DNA of 64,000 bases from Saccharomyces paradoxus. Its lineage: Eukaryota; Ascomycota; Saccharomycetes; Saccharomycetales; Saccharomycetaceae. Below, piece by piece: positions 1 through 10,615 of this stretch (the stretch's first letter is position 1; every line of letters starts with the position of its first letter). The stretch covers positions 248,001 to 312,000 of the forward strand of contig NC_047501.1 of NCBI RefSeq assembly GCF_002079055.1. The letters are read 5' to 3'. The notes under the pieces are model-generated. The model worked only from the letters and a program-made list of their open reading frames with translations, had not been told where the DNA came from and searched no databases. A program made the position numbers and the translations under genes.

Positions 1-2145
1 CAAAATATTAAGGAGGAGGAAGCAAACGATGACGAACTCACTCAAGTAGATCGTTCTTCTCCTCGTGTTCTAGGGAGAATCTCCTCTACATCCTCATCTT
101 CATCCAATATCGATTTGCACGATAACTTGGATATGTTACACGAAATAGAAAAATCAAATACCAATCTTTCTTTATCAGCTCCCAATTTACACGAGGAAAT
201 GGGTATGCTCAGCGATAAAGGTAACAGTAAAGAAGAGTTGGCTTTGTTGCCACCTTTACCTCACACAGGTGAAATGGAAATCACTCCACAATTTGACATC
301 AACGAGGCTATTTTTGAACGAGATGACATTAGCCACTCTTCAAGGCTGGAGGCAGATGACGTGATAGCAAAGTTAGCAAACTCTACTCGAGATGCTACGA
401 GGGAAGATCAGGAATTTGCCATCGTGGCTCATGGCCACAATGCATCGACAAACGACGATTCGCAGTTAAGCGCTACCATTCTTGACAACCAAACGTCGTT
501 TGATCTTTCTAAAGCTCTAGAGATGACTAGTTATTCAAACATTTCCAACATTATAAATAGTTCTGGCTCTGAGGGAAGACGTTCAAGGACCCCGGTAAGT
601 AATGCCACTTTGAAACCACTCTCATCATCTCCTGAAAGTGCGGAACGTGAGGAAAACACGACTTCGTCTTCTTCCACGTCAGGTCACATGGCTACTATGC
701 AGTATGATCCTAAGGAAAAAACAAATTTCACCCCCGTTTCACCTTCTTCTGTTTTTGATCAACAACAGAACAACGCATCTTTGCGAGAAAGAAGCAGATC
801 TAATTCTAGTACACTGGCATCCACGCTAAGAGATACGATTATTTCAGGGCTGCCTCAAAACAATAATGCTATAGAAAGAAAATTATCGAGGAAGAGTAAC
901 AGGAGTAGGAAGAATACGGTGACCTTTGAAGAACGTCTTCAAAAATTGCCGCCCTTGAGCACTCAAACTTCGAACCAATATACGAAGGTAGTTCCAGTTG
1001 AAAATAATATCGCCTTACACGTTCATAACTTACCTACACCAGTATCAAACACTCAAACGCCAGTTACATTTCAATCTGAATCTGGGCTGAGAGGGGGAGA
1101 GAAGAAGATGCCTTTTTTGAGAAGAGCCTCTAGTGCCCTATTAAGAAAGACGTCTGCCAAGAATGGCACCAATCTAACCAGAACAAATACACCTTCTTTA
1201 TCGACATCCCAAACATTTGAATCGGACCTAAATGGTCGGCAACCTATGCTAATTCGACGATCCTCCAATATTGAAAGCAAACTACCTAGAAGGCAGCTTT
1301 CGTGTTCAAAGCTTTATTCGCGTCTGGATTCAGATCTCAAGTCTGCGAATGGCAATCGAGCTTCGGAGGAGGTCTTAGGATCCACCGCAAATGAAGCAGA
1401 ACACGTCTACAGGAAAACGTCCCTCGGCTCTAAGATAAGGAGAGGTTTCACTAGAATATTGAGTGATAGTAATAATAGTAAGGAAGTTCTCACTTCATCG
1501 CCCAAATCTATTGCGACCGCAGGACCGACAGCATTGTCTTTATCCTCTTTATCTACCACGGGAAGCAATCCGATAACGCCAAGCTCCAAAGAAAATAATC
1601 GAGTTTCAATAGATAGCGTGAGTACAGTTAATCGAACATCAACATCTCTCCCACAGTCATCAACAGACATCGTATCTCCATTACGCGAAGAAACCAGGAT
1701 CAATGTTCCAAAAAGATCATCAAGTAGAAAGATACTATCTAAAAATTCAAGCAAGAGAGATGTACTGCCCGAACAGCAGGCAAAAACAAGTGAGATATAT
1801 TTAGATAAAGAAGCGTTACGAAGTTTTGTTCCTGTACTCTCCGTCACAGAGGACACACATCGCATTAACCGCTCTTCGTTACAAACGCAGTCTACTATCG
1901 GATTATGCATTGACAATTTAAGAAACAAAGAAGGCAAGAAGCTCGACGCCAAGGAATACGTGGAAATTCTGACGCAGCAGCAACGCAAGGAAGATGAAAG
2001 ATATGCCGTTTTAGAAAAAAAATTCGCATCTTGTACATGGTGCAGTGATAAGGACCTACAGTACTTGAAAAAGAAACGAATTTCCGTGAACAAGATATGG
2101 TCTGATTATGTCCGATTTTACCGTGGAAAGTTGAACAACCCATAA
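1..2145 (+). CDS. YOL036W: YOL036W homologue, 5' end outside window
   Basis: The frame is open from base 1 to the TAA at 2143-2145, giving 714 visible codons; the true start lies upstream. The S. cerevisiae protein is about 761 residues, so roughly 45-50 N-terminal residues are missing. The protein is very rich in Ser, Thr and Asn, with runs of Ser and basic Ser/Arg patches, and has no signal peptide or membrane segment. It looks largely disordered except for the C-terminal ~90 residues, which are charged and end in a Trp/Tyr-rich stretch (KIWSDYVRFYRGKL). Its function is unknown; from memory it is a whole-genome-duplication paralogue of YIR016W. Identity rests on synteny with SNR50 and SMC5 and on length, so the locus is sure and the role is not. 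Confidence 0.9.
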   Translation, partial: QNIKEEEANDDELTQVDRSSPRVLGRISSTSSSSSNIDLHDNLDMLHEIEKSNTNLSLSAPNLHEEMGMLSDKGNSKEELALLPPLPHTGEMEITPQFDINEAIFERDDISHSSRLEADDVIAKLANSTRDATREDQEFAIVAHGHNASTNDDSQLSATILDNQTSFDLSKALEMTSYSNISNIINSSGSEGRRSRTPVSNATLKPLSSSPESAEREENTTSSSSTSGHMATMQYDPKEKTNFTPVSPSSVFDQQQNNASLRERSRSNSSTLASTLRDTIISGLPQNNNAIERKLSRKSNRSRKNTVTFEERLQKLPPLSTQTSNQYTKVVPVENNIALHVHNLPTPVSNTQTPVTFQSESGLRGGEKKMPFLRRASSALLRKTSAKNGTNLTRTNTPSLSTSQTFESDLNGRQPMLIRRSSNIESKLPRRQLSCSKLYSRLDSDLKSANGNRASEEVLGSTANEAEHVYRKTSLGSKIRRGFTRILSDSNNSKEVLTSSPKSIATAGPTALSLSSLSTTGSNPITPSSKENNRVSIDSVSTVNRTSTSLPQSSTDIVSPLREETRINVPKRSSSRKILSKNSSKRDVLPEQQAKTSEIYLDKEALRSFVPVLSVTEDTHRINRSSLQTQSTIGLCIDNLRNKEGKKLDAKEYVEILTQQQRKEDERYAVLEKKFASCTWCSDKDLQYLKKKRISVNKIWSDYVRFYRGKLNNP

Positions 2146-2604
2146 AGAAAAAAACAGTCTTGGCAATACAACAGCAGACAAAATTTAAGTATACACGTAT
2201 ATATGGTCGGCACATATGCATATACTGTATGCTATCTATTTACAATTACATAGTTAGTTACGCTCTCTATGAAAAGTTAATATTGCATTTTAATCTTTAA
2301 GTTATTTTAATTGGAATGGTAGCCCTAGCTTTTTTTTTTAGGACACATGATATACTTTTTCTTTTCCTTCACAATTTAAAAGGCGAGAAAAATGAAAATT
2401 AGCAAAACTACCCTCTACTTCCTTTCCATCTTAGATATATACAGTGGAAGAAAGAAGCAGTCGATAATACCGACCAAAAGAATGGCCACAATATTTGTGG
2501 GACTCCAGTTGGAGTGCGATGCTCGATTACTCTTCATGGCACGTGTCGTGCCAAGTTTAATTGGTATTGCTTGAAAATTTGGGAACGGAAAGAAAGACTT
2601 ACTT
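2146..2604. other. Intergenic: YOL036W 3' region and SNR50 promoter
   Basis: AT-rich 3' region of YOL036W followed by sequence upstream of SNR50. It holds AGCCCTAG at 2321-2328, one base from the Tbf1 consensus ARCCCTAA that is common at snoRNA genes, followed by a T-run. It also holds a 6-bp inverted repeat with a 3-nt loop at 2538-2552 that contains CACGTG. A 60-codon frame at 2392-2574 has no recognisable features and I do not call it. Confidence 0.5.
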
Positions 2605-2699
2605 TAGAATGATGAAAGAGGTAGCAATTTGCAACAGATTTTTCGTGATTGAATCAAACAAAGATTAACCTTTACAGAACCGCTACACTGATACTAATG
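2605..2699 (+). ncRNA. SNR50: Box C/D snoRNA snR50
   Basis: Box C (ATGATGA) is at 2609-2615 and box D (CTGA) at 2690-2693. A short terminal stem pairs TTAG just before box C with CTAA just after box D. The guide directly upstream of box D, CAGAACCGCTAC at 2677-2688, is an exact antisense of the 25S rRNA segment GTAGCGGTTCTG as I remember it. The fifth base before box D (C2685) pairs with a G, which fits the known snR50 target, 2'-O-methylation of LSU G867. Position between YOL036W and SMC5 matches S. cerevisiae. The ends are estimated from the stem. A weak internal C'-like element (TGATTGA) lies near 2647-2653. Confidence 0.9.
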
Positions 2700-3026
2700 T
2701 AAGAAACATTTTCTTTATACTTTTTCCACCTCGTAACGCCCTCTTACAATTCTCATATATATTTGTGTCTTTGTAGATGTAAATAACCTCACTTGTATAC
2801 AGCATTTTGCTGTCAATGGTTATTTCAACAGATCCACTTTGCTGATCCCGTTGATCTTGTAAGCCGTTCAGGATGACTGGGCTATATAGTAGCGATAACT
2901 TTCGCGTTGCATTACCTTTTCATACGATGCCAAGATGCCGATAGTAGGTGATTTCACTAGCGTGTGTGATTTTAAAGGAAGTGTATCAAATAAAAGGGTG
3001 TGGTACATAGAAGCTCCATCTCCAGT
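2700..3026. promoter_or_regulatory. SMC5 promoter region
   Basis: Between SNR50 and SMC5. A TATA-like GCTATATAG lies at 2881-2889. TTTCGCG at 2900-2906 (CGCGAAA on the other strand) matches the SBF core CRCGAAA about 120 bp before the ATG. G1/S control would suit a Smc5/6 subunit, but a single 7-mer is weak evidence. Confidence 0.4.
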
Positions 3027-6000
3027 ATGACCAGTCTGATAGATTTAGGTAGATATGTTGAAAGGGCACATCATGGTGAAGAAACAGAGCCAAGAGCGAA
3101 AAGAGTAAAAATCTCAGGAACTGATTTATCTTCCTTCCAACCTGGAAGCATTATTAAGATCCGTTTACAAGATTTTGTGACTTACACTTTGACCGAATTT
3201 AATCTTTCACCGTCTTTAAATATGATCATTGGCCCAAACGGATCTGGAAAATCTACCTTTGTATGCGCCGTGTGTTTAGGATTGGCTGGTAAACCAGAGT
3301 ACATTGGTAGAAGTAAAAAAGTGGAAGATTTCATCAAAAATGGTCAGGATGTTTCAAGAATTGAAATTACTTTGAAAAATTCACCCAAAATTAATGATAT
3401 TGAACATATAGACGCACGTGATGAAACAATAAAGATTACTAGAATTATTACTAGATCTAAGAGGAGATCAGATTATCTAATAAATGACTACCAGGTATCT
3501 GAAAGTGCGGTTAAAACTTTAGTTGGTCATCTGAACATTCAATTAGATAATCTCTGTCAATTTTTATCCCAAGAGCGTGTGGAGGAATTTGCTCGCCTTA
3601 AATCAGTTAAACTATTAGTGGAAACTATAAGGTCAATCGATGCAAGCCTATTAGATGTGCTGGAAGAATTAAGAGAGCTACAAGGAAACGAGCAAAGCTT
3701 GCAAAAAGACCTCGATGTTAAAAAATCCAAAATTGTTCATTTGAGACAAGAAAGTGATAAACTACGTAAATCGGTGGAATCTTTACGAAATTTTCAAAAG
3801 AAAAAGGGTGAAATTGAGTTGCACTCTCAATTATTACCTTATGTGAAAGTAAAAGACCATAAGGAAAAGCTGAGCATCTATAAAGAAGAATACGAACGAG
3901 CGAAAGCGAATCTGAGGGCTATATTAAAGGATAAGAAACCATTTGCAAATACCAAAAAAACTTTAGAGAACCGGGTTGAAGAACTAACGGAGAAGTGTTC
4001 CCTAAAAAACGATGAATTTTTGAAAGCAAAAGAGAAGGTTAATGAAATCTTTGAAAAACTTAATACTATAAGGGATGAGGTCGTCAAAAAGAAAAATCAG
4101 AACGAATATTATAGAGGCAGAACTAAGAAATTACAAGCCACCATTATCGGTACAAAGGAAGATTTACTAAGGAATCAAGACATATTAGCGCAGACTCATC
4201 TACCTGAAAAAAGTGTATTTGAAGATATAGACATCAAAAGAAAAGAGATCATCAATAAAGAAGGGGAGATCAGGGACCGCATTTCCGAAATTGATGCAAA
4301 AGCGAATGCTATTAATCATGAAATGAGAAGTATACAGAGACAAGCGGAAAGCAAGACTAAATCCCTTACCACAACTGATAAAATTGGAATCTTAAATCAA
4401 GATCAGGATTTAAAGGAGGTTCGTGATGCTGTGTTGATGGTTAGAGAGCATGCAGAAATGAAAGATAAAATTCTAGAACCACCGATAATTACCGTGTCTG
4501 CCATTAACTCTCAATTTGCTGCATATTTAGCTCAATGTGTGGATTATAATACAAGTAAGGCCTTAACTGTTGTTGATTCCGATTCTTACAAGCTGTTTGC
4601 GAACCCAATTCTCGATAAATTCAAAGTCAATTTGAGGGAACTATCCAATGCTGACATCAACCCTCCTGTGCCAGCGGAAACACTTAAAGAATTGGGATTT
4701 GAGGGTTATTTGTCTGATTTTATTACCGGTGATAAGAGAGTTATGAGAATGCTTTGTCAAACTAACAAAATTCATACTATACCAGTGTCCAGAAGGGAAT
4801 TGACGCCTGCCCAGATAAAGAAGCTGATTAAACCAAGACCAAATGGTAAAATTCTTTTTAAAAGAATTATTCATGGAAATAGGCTAGTCGATATTAAGCA
4901 ATCAGCATATGGTAGTAAGCAGGTTTTCCCCACTGACGTTAGTATAAAACAAACCAATTTCTATCAGGGGTCAATCATGTCAAATGAACAGAAGATTAGA
5001 ATTGAGAATGAAATTAGCAACTTAAAGAACGAATACGGCCATCGGAAATCCACATTAGATGGATTGTCAAACCAGAAGAGTGGCTATAGACACGAACTAT
5101 CTGAGTTGGCGTCAAAAAATGACGATATCAATAGAAAAGCTCATCAATTAAATGAGATTCGTAAGAAATATACTATGAGGAAAAGCACAATAGAATCTCT
5201 TCAAGAAAAATTGGATCAACTAAAACGTGAAGCTAGGAAGGATGTATCACAAAAGATTAAAGATATTGATGATCAGATTCAGGAATTATTACTCAAGCAA
5301 TCACAGTTGCTTTCTAAAATGGCTTCCTCGATGAAGAATTTAAAGAATTGTCAGAAGGAGTTAATGAGCTCCCAAATCCTTCAATTTGAAGCCCAAAATA
5401 TGGACGTTTCCATGAATGATGTGATTGGATTTTTCAATGAAAGGGAGGCTGATTTAAAGCGTCAGTATGAAGATAAGAAAAAATTTGTAAAGGAAATGAG
5501 GGACACTATCGAATTTCAATCGTGGATGAGAGAAATTAGGTGTTATGACGAACACACTAAGGAAAAATTGAATAAGGTAGCAGAAAAATATGAGGAAGAT
5601 GGGAATTTCAATTTGTCATTCGTTCAAGATGTTCTTGATAAATTAGAATCGGAGATAGCTATGGTAAATCACGACGAATCAGCCGTAACAATTTTGGATC
5701 AGGTTTCAGCCGAACTGAGAGAATTGGAGCAAACAGTTCCTCAGCAAGCTAGAGATTTGGAGACCATCAGAACTAAACTGAAAGAAGATCATGCACTTCT
5801 GGAACCCAAGTTGGATGATATAGTATCAAAAATATCGGCAAGGTTTGCGCGCTTATTTAACAATGTCGGGAGTGCTGGTGCAGTTCGTCTAGAAAAGCCA
5901 AAGGACTATGCTGAATGGAAGATAGAGATCATGGTCAAATTCAGAGATAATGCGCCATTAAAAAAATTAGATTCTCACACGCAATCAGGTGGTGAAAGAG

Positions 6001-6308
6001 CTGTCTCTACAGTTCTTTACATGATTGCTTTGCAAGAGTTTACCTCCGCCCCATTCAGGGTAGTGGATGAAATCAACCAAGGTATGGACTCAAGAAATGA
6101 AAGAATTGTCCATAAAGCTATGGTTGAGAACGCGTGTGCTGAAAACACTTCTCAATATTTTTTAATCACTCCAAAATTATTGACCGGCTTGCATTATCAT
6201 GAGAAGATGAGAATACACTGTGTCATGGCCGGCTCTTGGATTCCAAACCCTTCTGATGATCCGAGGATGATACATTTCGGCGAAACTTCTAACTATTCGT
6301 TTGATTAG
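3027..6308 (+). CDS. SMC5: Smc5, subunit of the Smc5/6 complex
   Basis: Structural maintenance of chromosomes ATPase that pairs with Smc6 and acts in the nucleus in recombinational repair and resolution of linked chromosomes. The Walker A motif GPNGSGKST is at residues 69-77. Long coiled-coil arms flank a hinge near residues 430-640. The ABC signature (QSGGER) lies near residue 986 and Walker B ([10 protein letters not shown]) near 1010-1020. From the ATG at 3027 the protein is 1093 residues, the S. cerevisiae length. The frame is open nine codons further upstream only from a GTG, so the ATG is preferred. All catalytic elements look intact. It follows SNR50 and precedes MSE1 on the same strand, each with its own promoter. 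Confidence 0.97.
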   Translation: MTSLIDLGRYVERAHHGEETEPRAKRVKISGTDLSSFQPGSIIKIRLQDFVTYTLTEFNLSPSLNMIIGPNGSGKSTFVCAVCLGLAGKPEYIGRSKKVEDFIKNGQDVSRIEITLKNSPKINDIEHIDARDETIKITRIITRSKRRSDYLINDYQVSESAVKTLVGHLNIQLDNLCQFLSQERVEEFARLKSVKLLVETIRSIDASLLDVLEELRELQGNEQSLQKDLDVKKSKIVHLRQESDKLRKSVESLRNFQKKKGEIELHSQLLPYVKVKDHKEKLSIYKEEYERAKANLRAILKDKKPFANTKKTLENRVEELTEKCSLKNDEFLKAKEKVNEIFEKLNTIRDEVVKKKNQNEYYRGRTKKLQATIIGTKEDLLRNQDILAQTHLPEKSVFEDIDIKRKEIINKEGEIRDRISEIDAKANAINHEMRSIQRQAESKTKSLTTTDKIGILNQDQDLKEVRDAVLMVREHAEMKDKILEPPIITVSAINSQFAAYLAQCVDYNTSKALTVVDSDSYKLFANPILDKFKVNLRELSNADINPPVPAETLKELGFEGYLSDFITGDKRVMRMLCQTNKIHTIPVSRRELTPAQIKKLIKPRPNGKILFKRIIHGNRLVDIKQSAYGSKQVFPTDVSIKQTNFYQGSIMSNEQKIRIENEISNLKNEYGHRKSTLDGLSNQKSGYRHELSELASKNDDINRKAHQLNEIRKKYTMRKSTIESLQEKLDQLKREARKDVSQKIKDIDDQIQELLLKQSQLLSKMASSMKNLKNCQKELMSSQILQFEAQNMDVSMNDVIGFFNEREADLKRQYEDKKKFVKEMRDTIEFQSWMREIRCYDEHTKEKLNKVAEKYEEDGNFNLSFVQDVLDKLESEIAMVNHDESAVTILDQVSAELRELEQTVPQQARDLETIRTKLKEDHALLEPKLDDIVSKISARFARLFNNVGSAGAVRLEKPKDYAEWKIEIMVKFRDNAPLKKLDSHTQSGGERAVSTVLYMIALQEFTSAPFRVVDEINQGMDSRNERIVHKAMVENACAENTSQYFLITPKLLTGLHYHEKMRIHCVMAGSWIPNPSDDPRMIHFGETSNYSFD

Positions 6309-6579
6309 ACCTTTTATTATTGCATATAAATATACATATATAGATGTAAATATTTTTATTAACCAAGACGCTTGGCGTAACCTCAAAAAACGGCTTATAA
6401 TGGCTCCTGTCTTATCCCATAAATGAAAACCTCCACTAAATAAACAATTAATTCAATGGGGCGCGCTTAAGAAAAGTTGCATTAAGTAATTTTTAGTCTC
6501 TCATCACGAGACATTAAAGCAAGCCAATAGGTATATGAAAAAAATCTAATCTGGTGCGGAAGAACTCTGGAGCAACGAT

Positions 6580-8187
6580 ATGATCCTGTTGAAAATTCCG
6601 ACACGGTCTTATTGTTCACCTTCAAAAATAACAAAGGGCATGGGCCTATCCCCATTGAAGAAATCCCTATTATCCAAAAAAATAAAGGAAAACATTCATC
6701 CTTCTTTACCTGTTAGAACTAGGTTTGCGCCCTCACCAACTGGATTTTTACACTTGGGGTCACTGAGAACAGCCCTTTACAATTATCTGCTGGCAAGAAA
6801 TACCAATGGGCAGTTTTTGCTTCGTTTGGAGGATACAGACCAGAAGAGGCTAGTAGATGGAGCAGAAGAAAACATTTACGATATTTTGAAATGGTGTAAC
6901 ATAAACTACGACGAAACCCCCGTAAAGCAGAGCGAGAGGAAACTGATATATGACAAGTATGTGAAAATACTACTATCTTCTGGGATGGCGTATAGATGTT
7001 TTTGTTCAAAGGAGCGATTGAATGATTTGAGGCGTTCGGCAATGGAATTGAAACCTCCATCGATGGCAAGCTATGATCGATGTTGTGCGCATCTAGGGGA
7101 AGAAGAAGTGAATCTTAAGCTAGCTCAAGGAAAGCCCTTCACTGTACGGTTTAAATCGCCGGAACGATATCCAATATTTACTGATCTTTTACATGGAGAA
7201 ATCAATATTCAACCGCAAGTGAACTTCAATGATAAACGGTACGACGATCTTATTCTTGTTAAGTCTGATAAGTTACCAACCTATCATCTAGCAAATGTTG
7301 TAGATGACCATTTGATGGGGATAACCCATGTTATAAGAGGTGAGGAATGGCTACCTTCTACGCCTAAACATATCGCCTTATATGATGCATTTGGGTGGGT
7401 TTGTCCAAAGTTTATCCACATTCCCTTATTGACAACTGTTGGTGATAAGAAACTGAGTAAAAGAAAAGGTGATATGTCTATCTTGGATTTGAAAAAGCAA
7501 GGAGTTTTGCCGGAGGCCTTGATTAACTTTTGTGCGCTATTTGGTTGGTCTCCTCCAAGAGATCTGGCTTCGAAAAAGCACGAGTGTTTTTCAATGGAGG
7601 AATTGGAGAATCTTTTTAATCTGGATGGTTTGACGAAGGGAAATGCCAAAGTTGATGATAAAAAACTGTGGTTCTTCAATAAGCATTTTTTGCAAAAAAG
7701 AATATCTAATCCTTCGACTTTGAGGAAACTTGTTGACGAAATTATGCCTGCTTTGGAATCCAGATATAACACATCTACCATTAGCCGTGAAAAAATAGCA
7801 AAAATTTTACTGAATTGTGGCAGTTGTCTACCCAAGATTAACGATTTTTCTGGTGAGTTTTATTATTTTTTTGACAAGCCCAAGTACGATGATAATGATG
7901 CTGTCGCGAAATTTCTAAGCAAGAACGAAAGCCCCCACATTGCTAGGTTATTAAAGAAATTTGGACAGTTTCAAGAAGGCACTAATGCTCAAGACGTGGA
8001 ATCTATGGTGGAAACGATGTATTATGAGGGTGGTTTCCCTAGAAAAGTCACGTACCAGGCAATAAGGTTTGCCCTTGCAGGATGCCATCCAGGTGCCAAA
8101 ATAGCAGCCATGATAGATATTCTGGGCATCAAGGAGAGTAACAAAAGGCTATCCGAAGGTTTGGAGTTCTTGCAAAGGAAAAAATAA
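6580..8187 (+). CDS. MSE1: Mitochondrial glutamyl-tRNA synthetase
   Basis: Class I aminoacyl-tRNA synthetase that charges mitochondrial tRNA(Glu), and by the known yeast route also mischarges tRNA(Gln) for later transamidation. The HIGH-type motif HLGS is at residues 58-61, after RFAPSPTGFL. The KMSKS-type loop (KLSKRKGD) lies near residues 290-298. The N-terminal ~40 residues are basic and Ser-rich without acidic residues, as expected of a mitochondrial presequence. At 535 residues it is within one of the S. cerevisiae protein. The start is the first ATG of the frame. The 3' end overlaps no neighbour; OPI10 begins 331 bp downstream. Confidence 0.96.
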   Translation: MILLKIPTRSYCSPSKITKGMGLSPLKKSLLSKKIKENIHPSLPVRTRFAPSPTGFLHLGSLRTALYNYLLARNTNGQFLLRLEDTDQKRLVDGAEENIYDILKWCNINYDETPVKQSERKLIYDKYVKILLSSGMAYRCFCSKERLNDLRRSAMELKPPSMASYDRCCAHLGEEEVNLKLAQGKPFTVRFKSPERYPIFTDLLHGEINIQPQVNFNDKRYDDLILVKSDKLPTYHLANVVDDHLMGITHVIRGEEWLPSTPKHIALYDAFGWVCPKFIHIPLLTTVGDKKLSKRKGDMSILDLKKQGVLPEALINFCALFGWSPPRDLASKKHECFSMEELENLFNLDGLTKGNAKVDDKKLWFFNKHFLQKRISNPSTLRKLVDEIMPALESRYNTSTISREKIAKILLNCGSCLPKINDFSGEFYYFFDKPKYDDNDAVAKFLSKNESPHIARLLKKFGQFQEGTNAQDVESMVETMYYEGGFPRKVTYQAIRFALAGCHPGAKIAAMIDILGIKESNKRLSEGLEFLQRKK

Positions 8188-8518
8188 TAATTTAGATACA
8201 ATAGAGTCATGTAAATACGTCATATACATATTTTAATTAATAACTATTGTTCGCGTTTACTTTGTCATTATAATTGAATTCAATTGAGTTTAATTGAGTT
8301 TAATTGAATTTTCTTAAAGAAGCCGACCGAACGTTCTGGAAGAGCTATACAGGAACCGGATACTAAAAGCGAAATTTAAGGATAAAAGGAGGGATCTACA
8401 TTCCATTTAAAATAGGTCAAATTGTCTCCCTTAAGGTATAGAAACGAAAACAACGAGTTTAATAAATTTGAGAGTTTGAAAATTGACGAGAAATATTTGA
8501 GTGAGAGAGAATAAAGGA
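8188..8518. promoter_or_regulatory. MSE1 3' region / OPI10 promoter
   Basis: AT-rich interval. Its main structure is four tandem 10-bp units at 8272-8311 (listed separately). No classical TATA box is obvious near the OPI10 ATG. Confidence 0.5.
8272..8311. repeat. Four tandem 10-bp AATTGARTTY units
   Basis: Units are AATTGAATTC, AATTGAGTTT, AATTGAGTTT and AATTGAATTT, directly adjacent with no spacer. The period is about one helical turn. They lie 85 bp after the MSE1 stop and about 210 bp before the OPI10 ATG. Confidence 0.85.
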
Positions 8519-9259
8519 ATGTTTGCTGCAATTGCTTCAGGAAATCCATTACAACTGTCAGTAGAAGTCCCCAATTCGAATGGGTTACAGCATACAATTG
8601 TCCTTTCTCGAACGAAACCTAAATTATATTCGCATATAACACTGTTTATATTACCTAATGTCACCTTTCCCCAGGATTATATAGCTACAGTTTACTTCAA
8701 ACTCAGTCCTCAGGAAGAGTTCAAATTATTTGGTTACCTAAGCGGTGAGAAACCTAGTGCCATATTCAAAGTGCAGATACCGAGCTCGAAGAAAGAGACT
8801 GCGGATACTGGTGATGGATTAGGTGAGATAGACATGGATGTAGATGACGGTTCAGGAGCCAATGACTCGTTTACTGACACAAATGGAAGTAGTAGTAACA
8901 ACATATCAGAATTAATTATCGGTATTTCCATTGAGCCTCGAGAACAAGGAATGATGAAACTAGAGGAGTGGAGGGCCAGCATGAATGCGGAAGCACAAAA
9001 GAACAGCTCATTGGTCTTGTCAAGACCTAACCTGGGAATAATTAGGAATATTACCACAGCGGGGCAGTTGGCACAAGTTTACCCTTCATTGACACAAGAA
9101 TTGGCCGCGAAAATCGTACAGCATGCATATAATTATTTATCTGGGTTCTTAGATGCTCAGGGAAACGTGCCCATCAAGAGGTTTGATACATGGTGGGACA
9201 AATTTAGAAATAGACTGGCTAACGATGGGACTTTCTTGGATGAAGTAACTAAAAATTAG
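8519..9259 (+). CDS. OPI10: Opi10, Hikeshi-family protein
   Basis: 246 residues from the ATG at 8519, the S. cerevisiae length. An in-frame extension of six codons starts only at a non-ATG triplet and is rejected. Residues 1-90 form the Hikeshi-type N-terminal domain (start MFAAIASGNPLQ). An acidic, Ser/Asn-rich linker follows at about 95-135, then a helical C-terminal domain ending FLDEVTKN. The human homologue Hikeshi carries Hsp70 into the nucleus during heat stress. In yeast, opi10 mutants overproduce inositol, suggesting a link to phospholipid gene control. It converges with SIL1, leaving only 90 bp between stop codons. Confidence 0.95.
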   Translation: MFAAIASGNPLQLSVEVPNSNGLQHTIVLSRTKPKLYSHITLFILPNVTFPQDYIATVYFKLSPQEEFKLFGYLSGEKPSAIFKVQIPSSKKETADTGDGLGEIDMDVDDGSGANDSFTDTNGSSSNNISELIIGISIEPREQGMMKLEEWRASMNAEAQKNSSLVLSRPNLGIIRNITTAGQLAQVYPSLTQELAAKIVQHAYNYLSGFLDAQGNVPIKRFDTWWDKFRNRLANDGTFLDEVTKN

Positions 9260-9349
9260 ACGCGGATATATATACTCAATTAGATTCACGAAATATTGAT
9301 TTAAAAAATTATTATTAACATTAAACTATATATGCAATGACAGTGAAAA

Positions 9350-10615
9350 TCATAGTTCATCTCTGAAATTTTTGATTCTGTGAGCCATGGGGTTGCCAAA
9401 AATTAAGTGTCTGCTGTCGATGAGTTTCTTATCGAATGAATCTTGTTCAGTATCTCTGTCTTGGAGCCCGTTGTCCAAGTTAGATTGCCTGGCTTCACAT
9501 TGTTGCGCTAACCAATTCAAAAAACCTTTGTTGATAGTGATATCGTTTTTGAAAGTTTTCTTCAAGTTGTAAAGGGTGTCAAAAAACGTTCTTGTATGTA
9601 GTTCGTCGATACTTTTGTTCTGGACCATCTCTTGGAACTCGTTTGCCCATTCTTGCAGATTTGGTGACCAATTTTCTGCATTCCTTTTGTATAAAATTAG
9701 ATTTGTATCGTCATTTTCGTACATGTCAGCCTCGAAAATCTTGCTGATCAACTCCAAGATTTTTATTTGTAACTGTTTGTCCTTATTGTTTCCTTCATAT
9801 ACATTTCGTAAAACAACCGTAGAGTATATGGGGAAATCTTGAGACGTGACGGGCAATTCATTTAAAATAGATAAATATCTCTTTATTAAGATATTGGAGG
9901 ATCTGTTGTTGGAATCATTCAGGTTTGACACGGCGGCCATTATTTTGCTTTTGAAATTCACAAAATTCTCACTGATGAATTCGACTACAGGGGGGTTATT
10001 CCTTAAACAGCTGGTAATGACTCTGGTACTTAGTTCCCTTAACGTTAATGGTAAATTTTCATTGAGACTAACGTTGGCCAAGAGGGCAAATTCATGGGTA
10101 ATAATCTTGTAGCCATGCTTGTAATCATGCGCGAATTCCATTATTCTATCAAACTTATCCTCCAATATGGAAATGTCATGTGAAGATAAAGTTGGGTGAG
10201 AATCTATGATGTTCCTCATCTCTTTGAAATCGCTGGAAAATTCGTAGTCATCAGGCGATGCTTTCGTGTCCTCCGAGGAAATAACTAATTCATGGCTATC
10301 ATTATTGTTGACACTTTCTTCATCATTTAGTTTTGCCTCTTTTAGACCAGTTTCCATGTTAATTCTTATATTCAAGCCGCCAGGTAGTTCTTGTCCTGGC
10401 AATATGGGCTGCCAATCGTGTCCTGGCTCAAATAACTTAGGATAGCAGCGACCGTTAACGCAGATCGAATTACCTGAAATTTCCAGGTCTTGAATATCGT
10501 CTGCAGACATAATTTGGCCTCCAGATGGCACTGAGGGTATAGGTAAATGCGATATTGTACTCGCTACTACTTTCAAAGACAGGGCGGTCAAAATTATGGG
10601 AAGAATCCGGACCAT
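9350..10615 (-). CDS. SIL1: Sil1, nucleotide exchange factor for ER Hsp70 Kar2
   Basis: ER-lumenal nucleotide exchange factor that releases ADP from Kar2/BiP during translocation and folding. The N-terminus is a signal peptide (hydrophobic core after MVRILPIIL, small residues near 18-21). The C-terminus is RDEL, an HDEL-type ER retrieval signal. The body is helical with armadillo-like character (about residues 120-380). At 421 residues it equals the S. cerevisiae protein. Sequons such as NDS and NRS are compatible with glycosylation. It diverges from GAS5; a TACGTG about 100 bp upstream is a candidate unfolded-protein-response element. Confidence 0.95.
   Translation of the reverse strand: MVRILPIILTALSLKVVASTISHLPIPSVPSGGQIMSADDIQDLEISGNSICVNGRCYPKLFEPGHDWQPILPGQELPGGLNIRINMETGLKEAKLNDEESVNNNDSHELVISSEDTKASPDDYEFSSDFKEMRNIIDSHPTLSSHDISILEDKFDRIMEFAHDYKHGYKIITHEFALLANVSLNENLPLTLRELSTRVITSCLRNNPPVVEFISENFVNFKSKIMAAVSNLNDSNNRSSNILIKRYLSILNELPVTSQDFPIYSTVVLRNVYEGNNKDKQLQIKILELISKIFEADMYENDDTNLILYKRNAENWSPNLQEWANEFQEMVQNKSIDELHTRTFFDTLYNLKKTFKNDITINKGFLNWLAQQCEARQSNLDNGLQDRDTEQDSFDKKLIDSRHLIFGNPMAHRIKNFRDEL

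Noticed and set aside
1407-2093. 228-codon antisense frame in YOL036W
   Set aside because: Shadow of the Ser-rich coding strand; cysteine/leucine-rich composition typical of antisense readings.
2392-2574. 60-codon frame between YOL036W and SNR50
   Set aside because: Short, no domain, and covers the snoRNA promoter inverted repeat.
3000-3026. Longer SMC5, OPI10, GAS5, MDM12 and YOL024W starts at non-ATG codons
   Set aside because: The in-frame ATGs give exactly or nearly the S. cerevisiae lengths, and the extensions begin at GTG or other near-cognate triplets.
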